Shown: piece by piece, positions 8,874 through 17,114 of the stretch
Numbering within the stretch: position 1 is the first letter of the stretch
Layout of the letters: every line of letters begins with the position of its first letter
Origin: Microtetraspora glauca
Lineage (GTDB): Bacteria; Actinomycetota; Actinomycetes; Streptosporangiales; Streptosporangiaceae
Assembly: GCA_001570385.1 (NCBI GenBank)
Contig: BBYL01000007.1
Location: forward strand, 1 to 64,000
Length of the DNA stretch: 64,000 bases
Reading direction: 5' to 3'
Notes under the pieces: generated by a model
Database searches by the model: none
What the model saw: only the letters and a program-made list of their open reading frames with translations
What the model was told of the DNA's origin: nothing
Program-made: the position numbers and the translations under genes

Positions 8874-9556
8874 GTCCGGTCCTCGTCCGCCTGCCCCGGC
8901 GGTTCCTGCCCCGGCCGTACGACACCGGCCTCGTAGGCGAACACGACCGCGTGGATGCGGTCCCGCAGGTTGAGCTTGTGCAGGATATGGACGACATGGG
9001 TTCTCACCGTCGCCTCACCGATGCGGAGCTCCCGCGCTATCTCGGAGTTGGACATCCCGTGCGCGAGCCTCCGCAAGACCTGGAGTTCGCGTCGCGTGAG
9101 CGTGGCCAGCTCGGCCGGTGCGGTCGGCTCGGGATGGTTCGCGAACGAGGCGATGACCCGTGTGGTGACCGCGGGATCGATGACCGCGTCCCCGGCCGCC
9201 GCCGCCCGTATGGCGTCGAGCAACTGCTCGGGTGGCGAGCTCTTGAGGACGAAGCCGTGCACCCTTGTACGCAGCGAGGCGTGCAGGTAGTCGTCGGTGT
9301 TGAAGGTGGTCAACATGATGATCTTCGGTGGGCGGGGGTCGTCGAGGAGCCGCCGCGCGGCGGCGAGCCCGTCCAGACCGGGCATCTCGATGTCCATCAG
9401 GAGGACGTCCGGCCGCAGCCGCCGGGTCACGGCGAGAGCCTGGTGGCCGTCGGCCGCCTCTCCGACGACCTCGACGCCGGGCGCGGTCTCGGCGATGAGC
9501 CGGAGCCCGGCCCGGATCATGGCCTGATCGTCCGCGATGACCAGCGTGATCGCCAT
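8867..9556 (-). CDS. NarL/LuxR-family response regulator
   Basis: A 229-residue regulator partnered with the adjacent kinase. The receiver domain has the acidic pair in VIADDQ, the phospho-acceptor Asp55 in LLMDIEMPG and the conserved Lys in VLKSSPP. The C-terminal LuxR-type helix-turn-helix is seen in LTRRELQVLRRLAHGMSNSE and IGEATVRTHVVHIL. I use the ATG at 9556 (MAITLVIADDQ); an ATG four codons upstream (9568) is also possible. It is the first gene of the two-gene operon. Confidence 0.92.
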   Translation of the reverse strand: MAITLVIADDQAMIRAGLRLIAETAPGVEVVGEAADGHQALAVTRRLRPDVLLMDIEMPGLDGLAAARRLLDDPRPPKIIMLTTFNTDDYLHASLRTRVHGFVLKSSPPEQLLDAIRAAAAGDAVIDPAVTTRVIASFANHPEPTAPAELATLTRRELQVLRRLAHGMSNSEIARELRIGEATVRTHVVHILHKLNLRDRIHAVVFAYEAGVVRPGQEPPGQADEDRTC

Positions 9557-9746
9557 CGAAGCCTCCACGTCCCTTCCGGCACGATCGAAGCGTACAAAGA
9601 TTGATCAGGCCGGGACGTCCCCGGGAACGGGGACCCGATCCGGGGCGATGTCCCCAACGTGATGGACCTCGCGTCCCCCATGTGACGGACCCGGCACCCC
9701 GGGAGGTACGGCTCCACAGCGGGCCGGCCGCGTGGTGGCTTCGGCG

Positions 9747-10478
9747 TCATGAGGGGGGAGGTCGGCCGGCGGTGGCGGCCGCTTCGGCGAGGACGCGAGC
9801 GCTGAGGAGGCCCGCCTCGGCCACGAGCGGAGCCCGGGTGGCGGAGCAGCGCCCTCTCGACGGGTCGTACTCCGTCATGACGACGCCGGCGTGGTCGGTG
9901 TCCGTTTCGAGCAGGGTCACCGGCCATCCGCGCCTCCGCAGGGCCGCGGCGAAGTCACGCGACCGCGCCACGTCCACGATGGGGTCCATGACGCCGTGGA
10001 CGAGCCAGAACGGAACGGGCTCCGCGGCCGTCGTCGCGATCTCGTCGAGGGGGGTCGTCCCGGTCGAAGGCGCGGGCCGGTCGAAGCCGGAGGCGATGGC
10101 CACCACCCCGGCCGGTCGCCAGCCGGCGGTGACTCCGATGCCGGCCGCCGCCTTTCCGCCCATGGACCATCCGGCCAGTAGGACGCGATCGGGATCGCCG
10201 CCGAACACCCCGGCCCTCTCACGGACGAAGGCGATCGACTCCAGCAGGTGACACCGTCCGCCGTCCGGCGCGTCGGAACACCAGTCGGGGACGAACACGA
10301 CGGTGCCCCGCTCCGCGACCACGCGGGCCAGCGGTTCGAGGACGTCCCGCTCGTCCGGGCCCCGGCCGTGCCAGAGCAGTACGGTGGCCAGGGGAGAGCG
10401 GCCGGCGTCGCCGCGATAGACGTCGAGGGCCTTGCCGCTCGGCCCGTACACGATGCCGCGGTCCACCAGCACGCTCAT
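9747..10478 (-). CDS. Alpha/beta hydrolase, dienelactone-hydrolase-like
   Basis: A 243-residue predicted hydrolase. HGRGPDERD supplies the oxyanion loop, the nucleophile Ser is in GWSMGGKAAAG (GxSxG), the acid in HGVMDPIVD and the His in DTDHAGVVM. These are in canonical order. The start at 10478 (MSVLVDRGIVYGPSG) is chosen over an upstream ATG at 10535 that adds a non-conserved Cys/Gly-rich extension. Substrate unknown. It is divergent from the AraC gene. Confidence 0.85.
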   Translation of the reverse strand: MSVLVDRGIVYGPSGKALDVYRGDAGRSPLATVLLWHGRGPDERDVLEPLARVVAERGTVVFVPDWCSDAPDGGRCHLLESIAFVRERAGVFGGDPDRVLLAGWSMGGKAAAGIGVTAGWRPAGVVAIASGFDRPAPSTGTTPLDEIATTAAEPVPFWLVHGVMDPIVDVARSRDFAAALRRRGWPVTLLETDTDHAGVVMTEYDPSRGRCSATRAPLVAEAGLLSARVLAEAAATAGRPPPS

Positions 10479-10679
10479 CGATGCCCCCCATGTATCCCGT
10501 CCGCCGGGCTCCTGGAACAGTGCACAGTTCAGCAATGCGGGCCCCTCCGGGGCAATCCCCTTCTCCGCGGGTGGGAGGCGGCGCGGGCCGGCGGCTACCG
10601 TGAAGAGCGTGGACGCGGCCGGGGAGATCGGTCACCTGAGGAGCCGGCGGGCCGAGCGCGGGGCGGAGGTGCCGGCCCG

Positions 10680-11099
10680 ATGAGCCGTGCGGTGGAGGAG
10701 TCCAACCGGCGCATGCTTCGCGCCCGCGACGCGATGGACCGCGCGTACGCGCAACCGCTCGACATCCCCACGCTCGCCCGGATCGCCCATGTCTCGGAGG
10801 CGCACTTCATCCGGACCTTCCGGGCGACGTTCGGCGAGACGCCGCACCGCTATCTGCAGCGCCGCCGGGTCGAGCGCGCGATGTTCTTGCTCCGCCAGAC
10901 CGACCGAAGCGTGACGGAGATCTGTTTGGACGTCGGTTTTACCAGTCTGGGCACCTTCAGCCGGACGTTCCGCGCCATCGTGGGCGAATCCCCGACGGCG
11001 CATCGCACACGTGGGCGCATTCCGAACGTGCCCACGTGTTTCGCGATGGCCTGGACGCGACCGAGCAATTTCGGAGAAGCCCCGCGCGACCGTGGATGA
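10680..11099 (+). CDS. AraC-family transcriptional regulator (short, DNA-binding domain only)
   Basis: A 139-residue protein made almost entirely of the two AraC helix-turn-helices: IPTLARIAHVSEAHFIRTFR and VTEICLDVGFTSLGTFSRTF. It lacks a large ligand-binding domain. Its TGA overlaps the ATG of the downstream VOC gene (ATGA, 11096-11099), so the two are translationally coupled. AraC/VOC pairs of this type recur in actinobacteria; the VOC protein may act as the sensor or as the regulated enzyme (inference). Confidence 0.88.
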   Translation: MSRAVEESNRRMLRARDAMDRAYAQPLDIPTLARIAHVSEAHFIRTFRATFGETPHRYLQRRRVERAMFLLRQTDRSVTEICLDVGFTSLGTFSRTFRAIVGESPTAHRTRGRIPNVPTCFAMAWTRPSNFGEAPRDRG

Positions 11100-11548
11100 C
11101 TAGCGTGACAAGCATGTTCAAGGCGCTCACACACTCGCACATCTACGTCTTCGACCAGGACGAGGCCCTCGACTTCTACGTCGGCACGCTCGGCCTGGAG
11201 GTCAACACCGACGCGGACATGGGGTTCATGCGCTGGCTGACCGTCAACGTCCCCGGCCAGCCGGACCGCGAGATCCTGCTGGAGAAGCCCGGCCCGCCCG
11301 CGCTGGACGAGGCGACGGCCGAGCAGGTACGGGAACTGGTCGCGAAGGGCGCGATCGGCCTGCTCATCTTCACCGTGGACGACTGCAGGAAGACCTACGA
11401 GACGTTGCTCGGCAAGGGCGTCGAGTTCACTCAGGAGCCCACCGAGCACTTCTACGGCACCGACTGCGCGCTGCGTGACCCGTTCGGCAACGCGATCCGG
11501 TTCACGCAGCCGGCGCCGCGGCCGCACGAGCCCACGTCGGGCTGCTGA
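11096..11548 (+). CDS. VOC (glyoxalase/bleomycin-resistance-like) protein
   Basis: A 150-residue single-domain VOC protein. HSHIYVFDQDEALDFYVGTL begins the first beta-alpha-beta module with the metal-site His, and DPFGNAIRFTQPA ends the second. Starts at the ATG overlapping the AraC stop (11096); an in-frame ATG at 11114 (MFKALTHSH) is the alternative. Enzyme class cannot be decided from sequence alone; the context suggests it is co-regulated with, or senses for, the AraC protein. Confidence 0.85.
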   Translation: MTSVTSMFKALTHSHIYVFDQDEALDFYVGTLGLEVNTDADMGFMRWLTVNVPGQPDREILLEKPGPPALDEATAEQVRELVAKGAIGLLIFTVDDCRKTYETLLGKGVEFTQEPTEHFYGTDCALRDPFGNAIRFTQPAPRPHEPTSGC

Positions 11549-11657
11549 TCGTCGCCGCCGGTCACGGCGGTCGCCGGCGCGGTCGTGAGGCTGTCGATCG
11601 CGGCGGCCCCCGGCACCCGAATGGGAGAGCCGGGGACGTCCGCGCCTCCCGAACGGA

Positions 11658-12950
11658 TCATGACCCGGACGCGCGGTGCCCGTTCTTGCCACCGCAGTGG
11701 GTACGGGGGCGGCGATGTTCGGTCTGGTGGCCGCATTGAGCCATGGCCACCCCAGTCTTGATCTTGATCTCGCTGGAGTGGGCCGGTGTGCCACCAGGTG
11801 AGTCGCCACCCTGCTGACCGTTACCCCGCTGACCGCCACCGGGCGATCCGCCGCTTGATCCACCGCTCGATCCACCGTTCGATCCGCCAGGCTGCGGGAC
11901 GTCGCTGACGATGCGTCCGATGGCCACCCCCTCGGGATGCGCTCCGACACCGACGGTGGCGACGACGGACGGGGGGTTGACGGTGATGTCGAGCACCGAC
12001 ACCGTTCCCGAGAAGGAGTTGGCCACGTAGGCGCGGGTGCCGTCCCGGGTGATCGCCAGCCCCGAAGGGTTGTTCCCGACGTCGACGGATCCGATGACGA
12101 TCGGCAGCCGCGTCGTCGTGTCGAGCACCCGCACCGAGCCGGAGAAGGAGGTGGTGACGTAGGCGCGGGCGCCGTTCGGAGCGAACGCGACCACCATGGG
12201 GCTGAGCTGGACGCCGACGTGCGCGATGACGGACGGCGGGGTGGTCGTGGTGTCGATCACCGACACTCTTCCTGGAAGGGAGTTGGGCACGTACAGGCGG
12301 GTGCCGTCCGGGGTCACCGCCAGTCCCCGGGGAGCGCTCGGGGGGGCGGTGCTGACGTTCGCGATGACGGAGGGCGGGACGGCGGTGATGTCGATCACCG
12401 ACACCGTGCCCGCCCCGAAGTTGCTGACGTACGCGCGGGTGCCGTTCGGGGCGATCGCCACAGCCTCCGGCTCGCGCCCGACGCCGACGGTGGAGACGAC
12501 GGACGGCGGGGTGGTCGTGGTGTCGATGACCGACACGGTGTCAGAGCCGAAGTCGGTGACGTAGGCGCGGGTGCCGTTCGGGGCGATCGCCACTCCGTGA
12601 GGGTCGTCTCCGACGCCGACGGTGGCGATGACGGACGGTGGGGTGGCCGTGGTGTCGATCACCGACACCGAATCCGACCCGGAGTTCGTGACATAGGCGC
12701 GGGTGCCGTTCGGAGTGACCGCCACGGCCCGGGGACCGGTCCCGACGGCGACGCTCGCGATGACGGACGGCCGGGTGGCCGTGGTGTCGATCACCGACAC
12801 GGTGTTCGAGTCGAGGTTGGCCACGTAGGCGAACTCCCGATCCTGTGCGGCTGCGGCCACAGCGGGGATCGGTACGGCCGCCACTGTCGTCAGCCAGGCC
12901 GCGACGGCCACCGCGACCACAAAGGGCCGAGCGTGTTCCCCGGGTGTCAC
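11658..12950 (-). CDS. Secreted YVTN-repeat beta-propeller protein
   Basis: A 430-residue exported protein with an N-terminal signal segment (PFVVAVAVAAWLTTVAAV) and seven repeats of about 44 residues, each with a TRAYVTN-like strand and a VSVIDTT strand. Seven repeats would close one seven-bladed propeller. A Gly/Ser-rich linker and a basic, Cys/His-containing tail follow. Members of this family are cell-surface binding proteins or assembly factors. I start at the GTG at 12950, which has GAGAGG just upstream; the frame is open to an ATG at 13013. Confidence 0.85.
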   Translation of the reverse strand: MTPGEHARPFVVAVAVAAWLTTVAAVPIPAVAAAAQDREFAYVANLDSNTVSVIDTTATRPSVIASVAVGTGPRAVAVTPNGTRAYVTNSGSDSVSVIDTTATPPSVIATVGVGDDPHGVAIAPNGTRAYVTDFGSDTVSVIDTTTTPPSVVSTVGVGREPEAVAIAPNGTRAYVSNFGAGTVSVIDITAVPPSVIANVSTAPPSAPRGLAVTPDGTRLYVPNSLPGRVSVIDTTTTPPSVIAHVGVQLSPMVVAFAPNGARAYVTTSFSGSVRVLDTTTRLPIVIGSVDVGNNPSGLAITRDGTRAYVANSFSGTVSVLDITVNPPSVVATVGVGAHPEGVAIGRIVSDVPQPGGSNGGSSGGSSGGSPGGGQRGNGQQGGDSPGGTPAHSSEIKIKTGVAMAQCGHQTEHRRPRTHCGGKNGHRASGS

Positions 12951-13193
12951 GAGTCCTCTCCGCGACCCGGGTTTACGGCTCCGCCACGCGCTTCTCCACC
13001 AGAGAGACGGCATCGGGTCTCCTCCGTCGACGATGATCGAGGCTCCGTTCTACGGCCGCCCGACGGCCCGCCGTCGAATCGGCGCGCCGAGTTGGGTTCC
13101 GGTGGCCCGGCTTTGGATCATTCCTAGCGGCTCGATGGTGGGTGGCGACGGTGAGTGACGCCTGCGTCGTACCGATCGGTGATCTCCTGGCGG

Positions 13194-13541
13194 CTACCAG
13201 GCGAGGAGAACGGCCACGGCGATGAGGATGATCGCCGCCAGGAGCACCGCCGGTGCCACCCCGAACAGCACGCCGCGCGTACGCGGGAACCGGCGCGGAA
13301 GGGCCCAGCCGACCAGCCAGCACGCGGGGACGAGCAGGATGAGCGTGACACCCGTCAACACGAGGAGCGGCCGCGTCAGATGGCAGCCGCCGTACGTGGA
13401 CCCGATCAGTGCGGGGCCGCAGAAATGGTCGTCCACCTTGTCCAGAACGGCCACGGCGACGAAGGCGATGGGGAAGAGCAGTATGGAGACCAGTCCGGAC
13501 ATGACGCCGAGGTCGGAGACGACCGTGCGCTCTTCGGGCAT
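13194..13541 (-). CDS. Small membrane protein, 115 aa
   Basis: Three hydrophobic segments (LVSILLFPIAFVAVAVL, LLVLTGVTLILLVPACWLV, VAPAVLLAAIILIAVAVLL). Two cysteines (DHFCGPALIG, GGCHLTR) lie in the first loop and could form a disulphide. No family recognised and no operon partner; the region 12951-13193 upstream of the propeller gene is non-coding. Confidence 0.65.
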   Translation of the reverse strand: MPEERTVVSDLGVMSGLVSILLFPIAFVAVAVLDKVDDHFCGPALIGSTYGGCHLTRPLLVLTGVTLILLVPACWLVGWALPRRFPRTRGVLFGVAPAVLLAAIILIAVAVLLAW

Positions 13542-13645
13542 GTTCCGTCCTGCTTCAGAAGGCAGTGGATCAAGAAATGCTAGCGCCCGTTCCCGGACAT
13601 GGGCCCTCCCGGGATCGGCCTCCCGGCGACGACGCGTGACGGCGG

Positions 13646-14842
13646 TCAGCCGTGTTCGATGAACAGGTGTTCCGGGCCGCGCAGCCGTGGATTCGACCGG
13701 TAGGGAGGCGGATCCGCCACGAGGCGCGGATCGCGGAGCCGCCGGATGAGGCCGGTGAGCGCGATCTGGGTCTCCAGGCGGGCGAGTGGGGCGCCGAAGC
13801 AGCTGTGGATGCCGCTCCCGAACCCGAAGTGCTGGTTGTCCTCACGGGCCGGATCGAACACGTCGGGATCGCGGAAGCGCTTGGGATCGCGGTTGCCTGA
13901 CGCGAGCACGAGCACCACCGACGCCCCCTTGGGGATCGTGACCCCGGCCACCTCGATGTCCGCCAGGGCGCCGCGCGGCGACAGCATGTGCACGGGCGGC
14001 TCGTAGCGCAGCAGCTCCTCCACCGCTCCCGGCATGAGCTCCGGTTCGCGGCGCAGGCGATCGAGGACCTCCGGCCGCCGCAGCAGCGTCAGCATGCCAT
14101 TCGTGATCAGGTTGACCGTGGTCTCGTGCCCGGCGATGAAGAGCATGATCGCGGTGGTGACCAGGGTCTCCGGGGGCAGCAGGCCCTCGGTGATCATCCC
14201 GGACAGCATGTCGTCGCCGGGATCCTGGCGGTGCCGCCCGATCAGCGCCGCCATGTACTGCCCCATCTCGGTCATCGCCTGCCGCTGCAGCCCGGGGTCC
14301 AGCCGGGGATCGAGCGTCTGGATGAGCGCGTCCGCCCACTCCTTGAAGAGGTGCTCGTCGTCGCGTGGCACGCCCATCAGCGCGCAGATCACGGTGACCG
14401 GGAACGGATACGCGAACTCGTCGACGATGTCGATCCGTTCCCCGCCGTCGTACCTGACGGCGAACCCGTCGATCAGGCCCGTGGAGATGCGGGTCAGCTC
14501 GTCGCGCATGCCGTACACGCGGGCCGGGTTGTGCGGCGGGCCGAAGAGCCGCATGGTCTGGGCGCGCAGCCGGTCGTGGTCGGGCGGGTCCATCCTGATG
14601 AAGGCGGGGGCCAGCCCCGCCTCCGCCGACAGGTCGGGCGGCGCGTCCTCCCGGTTGTGCGGGTCGGAGCTGAGCCGCGGATCGTGCAACAGGGCGACGA
14701 TCTCGTGGTACGTGCTGACGAGGTACGTGCCGTCCTCCTGCCGTGCCACCGGCGTCCTGCGGAGCTCGGCGTACAGCGGATACGGGTCCGGCCGGCTGGC
14801 GTCGTCGACGATCCGCTTGAACATCGTGTCCGGCGTCGTCAT
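13646..14842 (-). CDS. Cytochrome P450 monooxygenase
   Basis: A 398-residue soluble bacterial P450. The I-helix oxygen-binding motif is AGHETT, the K-helix ExxR is in VEELLRYEPP, and the haem-thiolate loop FGFGSGIHSCFGAPLARLE carries the axial Cys. Start at 14842 (MTTPDTMFKRIVDD) rather than the longer 14914 option. It is the third gene of an operon with its own reductase and ferredoxin, so it is supplied with electrons by NAD(P)H, FAD reductase and 3Fe-4S ferredoxin in turn. Substrate cannot be inferred. Confidence 0.95.
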   Translation of the reverse strand: MTTPDTMFKRIVDDASRPDPYPLYAELRRTPVARQEDGTYLVSTYHEIVALLHDPRLSSDPHNREDAPPDLSAEAGLAPAFIRMDPPDHDRLRAQTMRLFGPPHNPARVYGMRDELTRISTGLIDGFAVRYDGGERIDIVDEFAYPFPVTVICALMGVPRDDEHLFKEWADALIQTLDPRLDPGLQRQAMTEMGQYMAALIGRHRQDPGDDMLSGMITEGLLPPETLVTTAIMLFIAGHETTVNLITNGMLTLLRRPEVLDRLRREPELMPGAVEELLRYEPPVHMLSPRGALADIEVAGVTIPKGASVVLVLASGNRDPKRFRDPDVFDPAREDNQHFGFGSGIHSCFGAPLARLETQIALTGLIRRLRDPRLVADPPPYRSNPRLRGPEHLFIEHG

Positions 14843-14891
14843 CGGGGCTCCTCGCACATCGGTCGCAGGGGCGATCCCAGGTCGTCGCCGG

Positions 14892-16268
14892 TCACGCGGT
14901 GGCGTACCGGACAAGCCTGACCTGCCGCTCGTCAGGCAGATGGCCGGTGAGGGCGATCGTGGGGCCGTGGCTGAGCACGGCGGGGTCGGGCACGTCCGAC
15001 GGCACGGGCCCCGTCGTGCCCGGCGCGATCCTGCGCGGCCGGTCCATGGCGCGCTGCTCGGGTGGGAACGGCGCCGCCGTCTCGATCAGCATCCGGTAGT
15101 AGTCGAGCCACATCGCCTGGTTGAAGGTCACCGCGGCGGTCACCCGCCCGCGGTAGCCGTAGACGGCGACGAAACGGCGGTCCTCCAGGGAGCCCTGAGC
15201 GATCATGACCTGGTCCGAGAAGGTCGGGACGCCGACCGACTTGATGTTGATCCCGAACTGGGTCGACCAGAACGCGGGCACGGCGAGGTGGGGGCGCCGT
15301 CGTCGCCCGGTGGCGATCATGTTGTGCGCCGCGACCTCGGCCTGCGCGACCGCGTTGCCCCAGTGTTCCAGGGCGATCAGCTGGTACTCGTACAGCGGAT
15401 GGGGCGCGCGGGCCACGTCACCGGCGGCGAAGATGTCGTCGGTCATGATGCCGTTGAGATCGAACGCGCGGCATCCGGCGTCGCAGGCGACCCCTCTCGG
15501 GCCCGCGGCGAGCCCGGACCCGTCCAGCCATTCGGTGTTGCGTACGGCGCCGAGTGCGACGACGGCCACGTCGGTGTCGAGCGTGCCACCGTCCGACAAG
15601 TAAGCCCGGCGGAGCCGCCCCCGCTCGTCCCCTTCCAGCCCGGTGACCGTGACGCCGCACCGCAGGTCGACGCCGTGCGCGCGGTGCATGGCGGCGGCGA
15701 ACGCGCCGAGCGCGCCTCCGAGAGCGCCGACGAGGGGAGCGGGACCGCGCTCGGCGACGGTGACCTCGATGCCACGCTCGCGACAGGCGGAGGCGATCTC
15801 CGAGCCGGTGAACCCGGCCCCGATGACGAGCATCCGGCGTGGTCCCGCGTCCAGCCGCTCGCGCAGCCGTGCGGCGTCCTCGCGGGTGCGCAGGGTGAAG
15901 ACGCCGTCCAGGGCGCCCTCGGCGGCGTTCGGCCACGGCCGGGCGCGTACGCCGGTGGCGATCAGGAGGCGGTCGTACGAGACGTCGTCGCCGTCGGCCA
16001 GGAGCACCCGCCCGGCGTCCCGGTCCAGCCCGACGGCGCGGACGCCGAGCCGCCATCGGGCGTTCAGCGGGCGGCGTTCGGGGAGCGCGGTCTGGTGCGC
16101 CGACACCTGCCCGAGCAGCACCTGCTTGGACAGCGGCGGCCGGTCGTACGGCTCGCACGGCTCGTCGCCGACCATGGTGATGGTGCCGGTGTAGCCCTCG
16201 GCGCGGAGGGTCTCCGCGGCGCGCAGACCGGCGAGAGAGGCGCCGACGATCGCGATGCTATCCGGCAT
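14892..16268 (-). CDS. FAD-dependent ferredoxin reductase of the P450 system
   Basis: A 458-residue reductase of the rubredoxin/putidaredoxin-reductase type. It has an FAD-binding Rossmann motif at the N-terminus (IAIVGASLAGLRAAETLR), the conserved CEPYDRPPLSKQ, an NAD(P)H-binding motif (MLVIGAGFTGSEIAS) and the FAD C-terminal motif DDIFAAGDVARAPHP. Its start overlaps the ferredoxin gene end (16258-16268), and the P450 follows after about 50 bases. It should transfer electrons from NAD(P)H to the ferredoxin. Confidence 0.93.
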   Translation of the reverse strand: MPDSIAIVGASLAGLRAAETLRAEGYTGTITMVGDEPCEPYDRPPLSKQVLLGQVSAHQTALPERRPLNARWRLGVRAVGLDRDAGRVLLADGDDVSYDRLLIATGVRARPWPNAAEGALDGVFTLRTREDAARLRERLDAGPRRMLVIGAGFTGSEIASACRERGIEVTVAERGPAPLVGALGGALGAFAAAMHRAHGVDLRCGVTVTGLEGDERGRLRRAYLSDGGTLDTDVAVVALGAVRNTEWLDGSGLAAGPRGVACDAGCRAFDLNGIMTDDIFAAGDVARAPHPLYEYQLIALEHWGNAVAQAEVAAHNMIATGRRRRPHLAVPAFWSTQFGINIKSVGVPTFSDQVMIAQGSLEDRRFVAVYGYRGRVTAAVTFNQAMWLDYYRMLIETAAPFPPEQRAMDRPRRIAPGTTGPVPSDVPDPAVLSHGPTIALTGHLPDERQVRLVRYATA

Positions 16269-16458
16269 GGGACCCCTCGACCATGATCGCCTGTACCGGG
16301 CAGGCCGCGGCGGCTCTCAGGACGTCCTCGCGCTGTGACTCGTCGGCGTACGGGGCGTAGAGCAGGGACTCCTCGCCGTGCATCACGAACACGTCGGGTG
16401 CGAGGAACGCGCACTGGCCGTACCCCTGGCACCGGTTGAGGTCGACAACGATCTTCAT
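16258..16458 (-). CDS. 3Fe-4S ferredoxin
   Basis: A 66-residue ferredoxin with three cluster cysteines: Cys10 and Cys16 in CQGYGQC and Cys53 in ACPVQAI. The position of a fourth ligand is a non-Cys residue, as in 3Fe-4S ferredoxins dedicated to actinobacterial P450s. First gene of the ferredoxin/reductase/P450 operon. The 150-base gap to the divergent NlpC/P60 gene should hold both promoters. Confidence 0.93.
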   Translation of the reverse strand: MKIVVDLNRCQGYGQCAFLAPDVFVMHGEESLLYAPYADESQREDVLRAAAACPVQAIMVEGSHAG

Positions 16459-16607
16459 GGCGCCCCCGGGTCCTCCCGCTCGCCGCTGGCCTTCGCAGCC
16501 GACGATAGGCGGATGGTGATGAAAATGTCACCCTATGTAGTGGAATATTGTGAGCTGTCGGTGAAGTTTGCTGCGGTAAGGCGTGATTAAAAGCTATTGT
16601 CGCGTTC

Positions 16608-17114
16608 ATGCATTGGGGGCGGTTCGCTGTCGGCGTGGCCGTGCTCGCCCTGGCCACGGGATCGATTCCCCGTGAGGACGACCTCATCAAGGTGGTCGCC
16701 TACGCCTACGCGTCCCAGGGCATCCCATACTCCTGGGGCGGCGGCCACGGGAAGAGTCCGGGCCCGTCCCGCGGAACCTGCCGCGGCTACCACGGATCCG
16801 TACGGCCCTGCCCGGCGGAGCGGACCCGGGGCCTGGACTGCTCCGGCTTCACCCGCTGGATGTACCGGCTCGCCTTCGGGGACGACGTGCTGGGCAGGGG
16901 CAACACCGACGACCACATCCGCAGGATGCGCAGGGTGCGCGTGCCGCGCCCGGGCGACCTCGTGTTCTACGGCAACCGGAAGAGGACCCACCATGTCGGC
17001 GTCTATGTCGGCGACGGCAAGATGATCAATGCTTTCGCCACCGGCACGACGACGAGGATGGACGACGTCGCCGCGGTGAAGGACATCCTCGGCTTCTACC
17101 ACTACCCGGCGTGA
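16608..17114 (+). CDS. Exported NlpC/P60-family cell-wall peptidase
   Basis: A 168-residue cysteine peptidase, probably a D,L-endopeptidase acting on peptidoglycan stem peptides. A short hydrophobic N-terminus (FAVGVAVLALATGSI) suggests export. The catalytic Cys78 is in GLDCSGF and His129 in THHVGVYVG. An insert with two additional Cys (residues 58 and 68) precedes the active site. Its stop overlaps the GTG of the next gene (GTGA, 17111-17114), an unexpected coupling of a wall enzyme to a regulator. Confidence 0.85.
   Translation: MHWGRFAVGVAVLALATGSIPREDDLIKVVAYAYASQGIPYSWGGGHGKSPGPSRGTCRGYHGSVRPCPAERTRGLDCSGFTRWMYRLAFGDDVLGRGNTDDHIRRMRRVRVPRPGDLVFYGNRKRTHHVGVYVGDGKMINAFATGTTTRMDDVAAVKDILGFYHYPA

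Noticed and set aside
14034..16286. A 750-codon plus-strand open frame
   Set aside because: Antisense to the P450 and ferredoxin-reductase genes; no domain in the translation.
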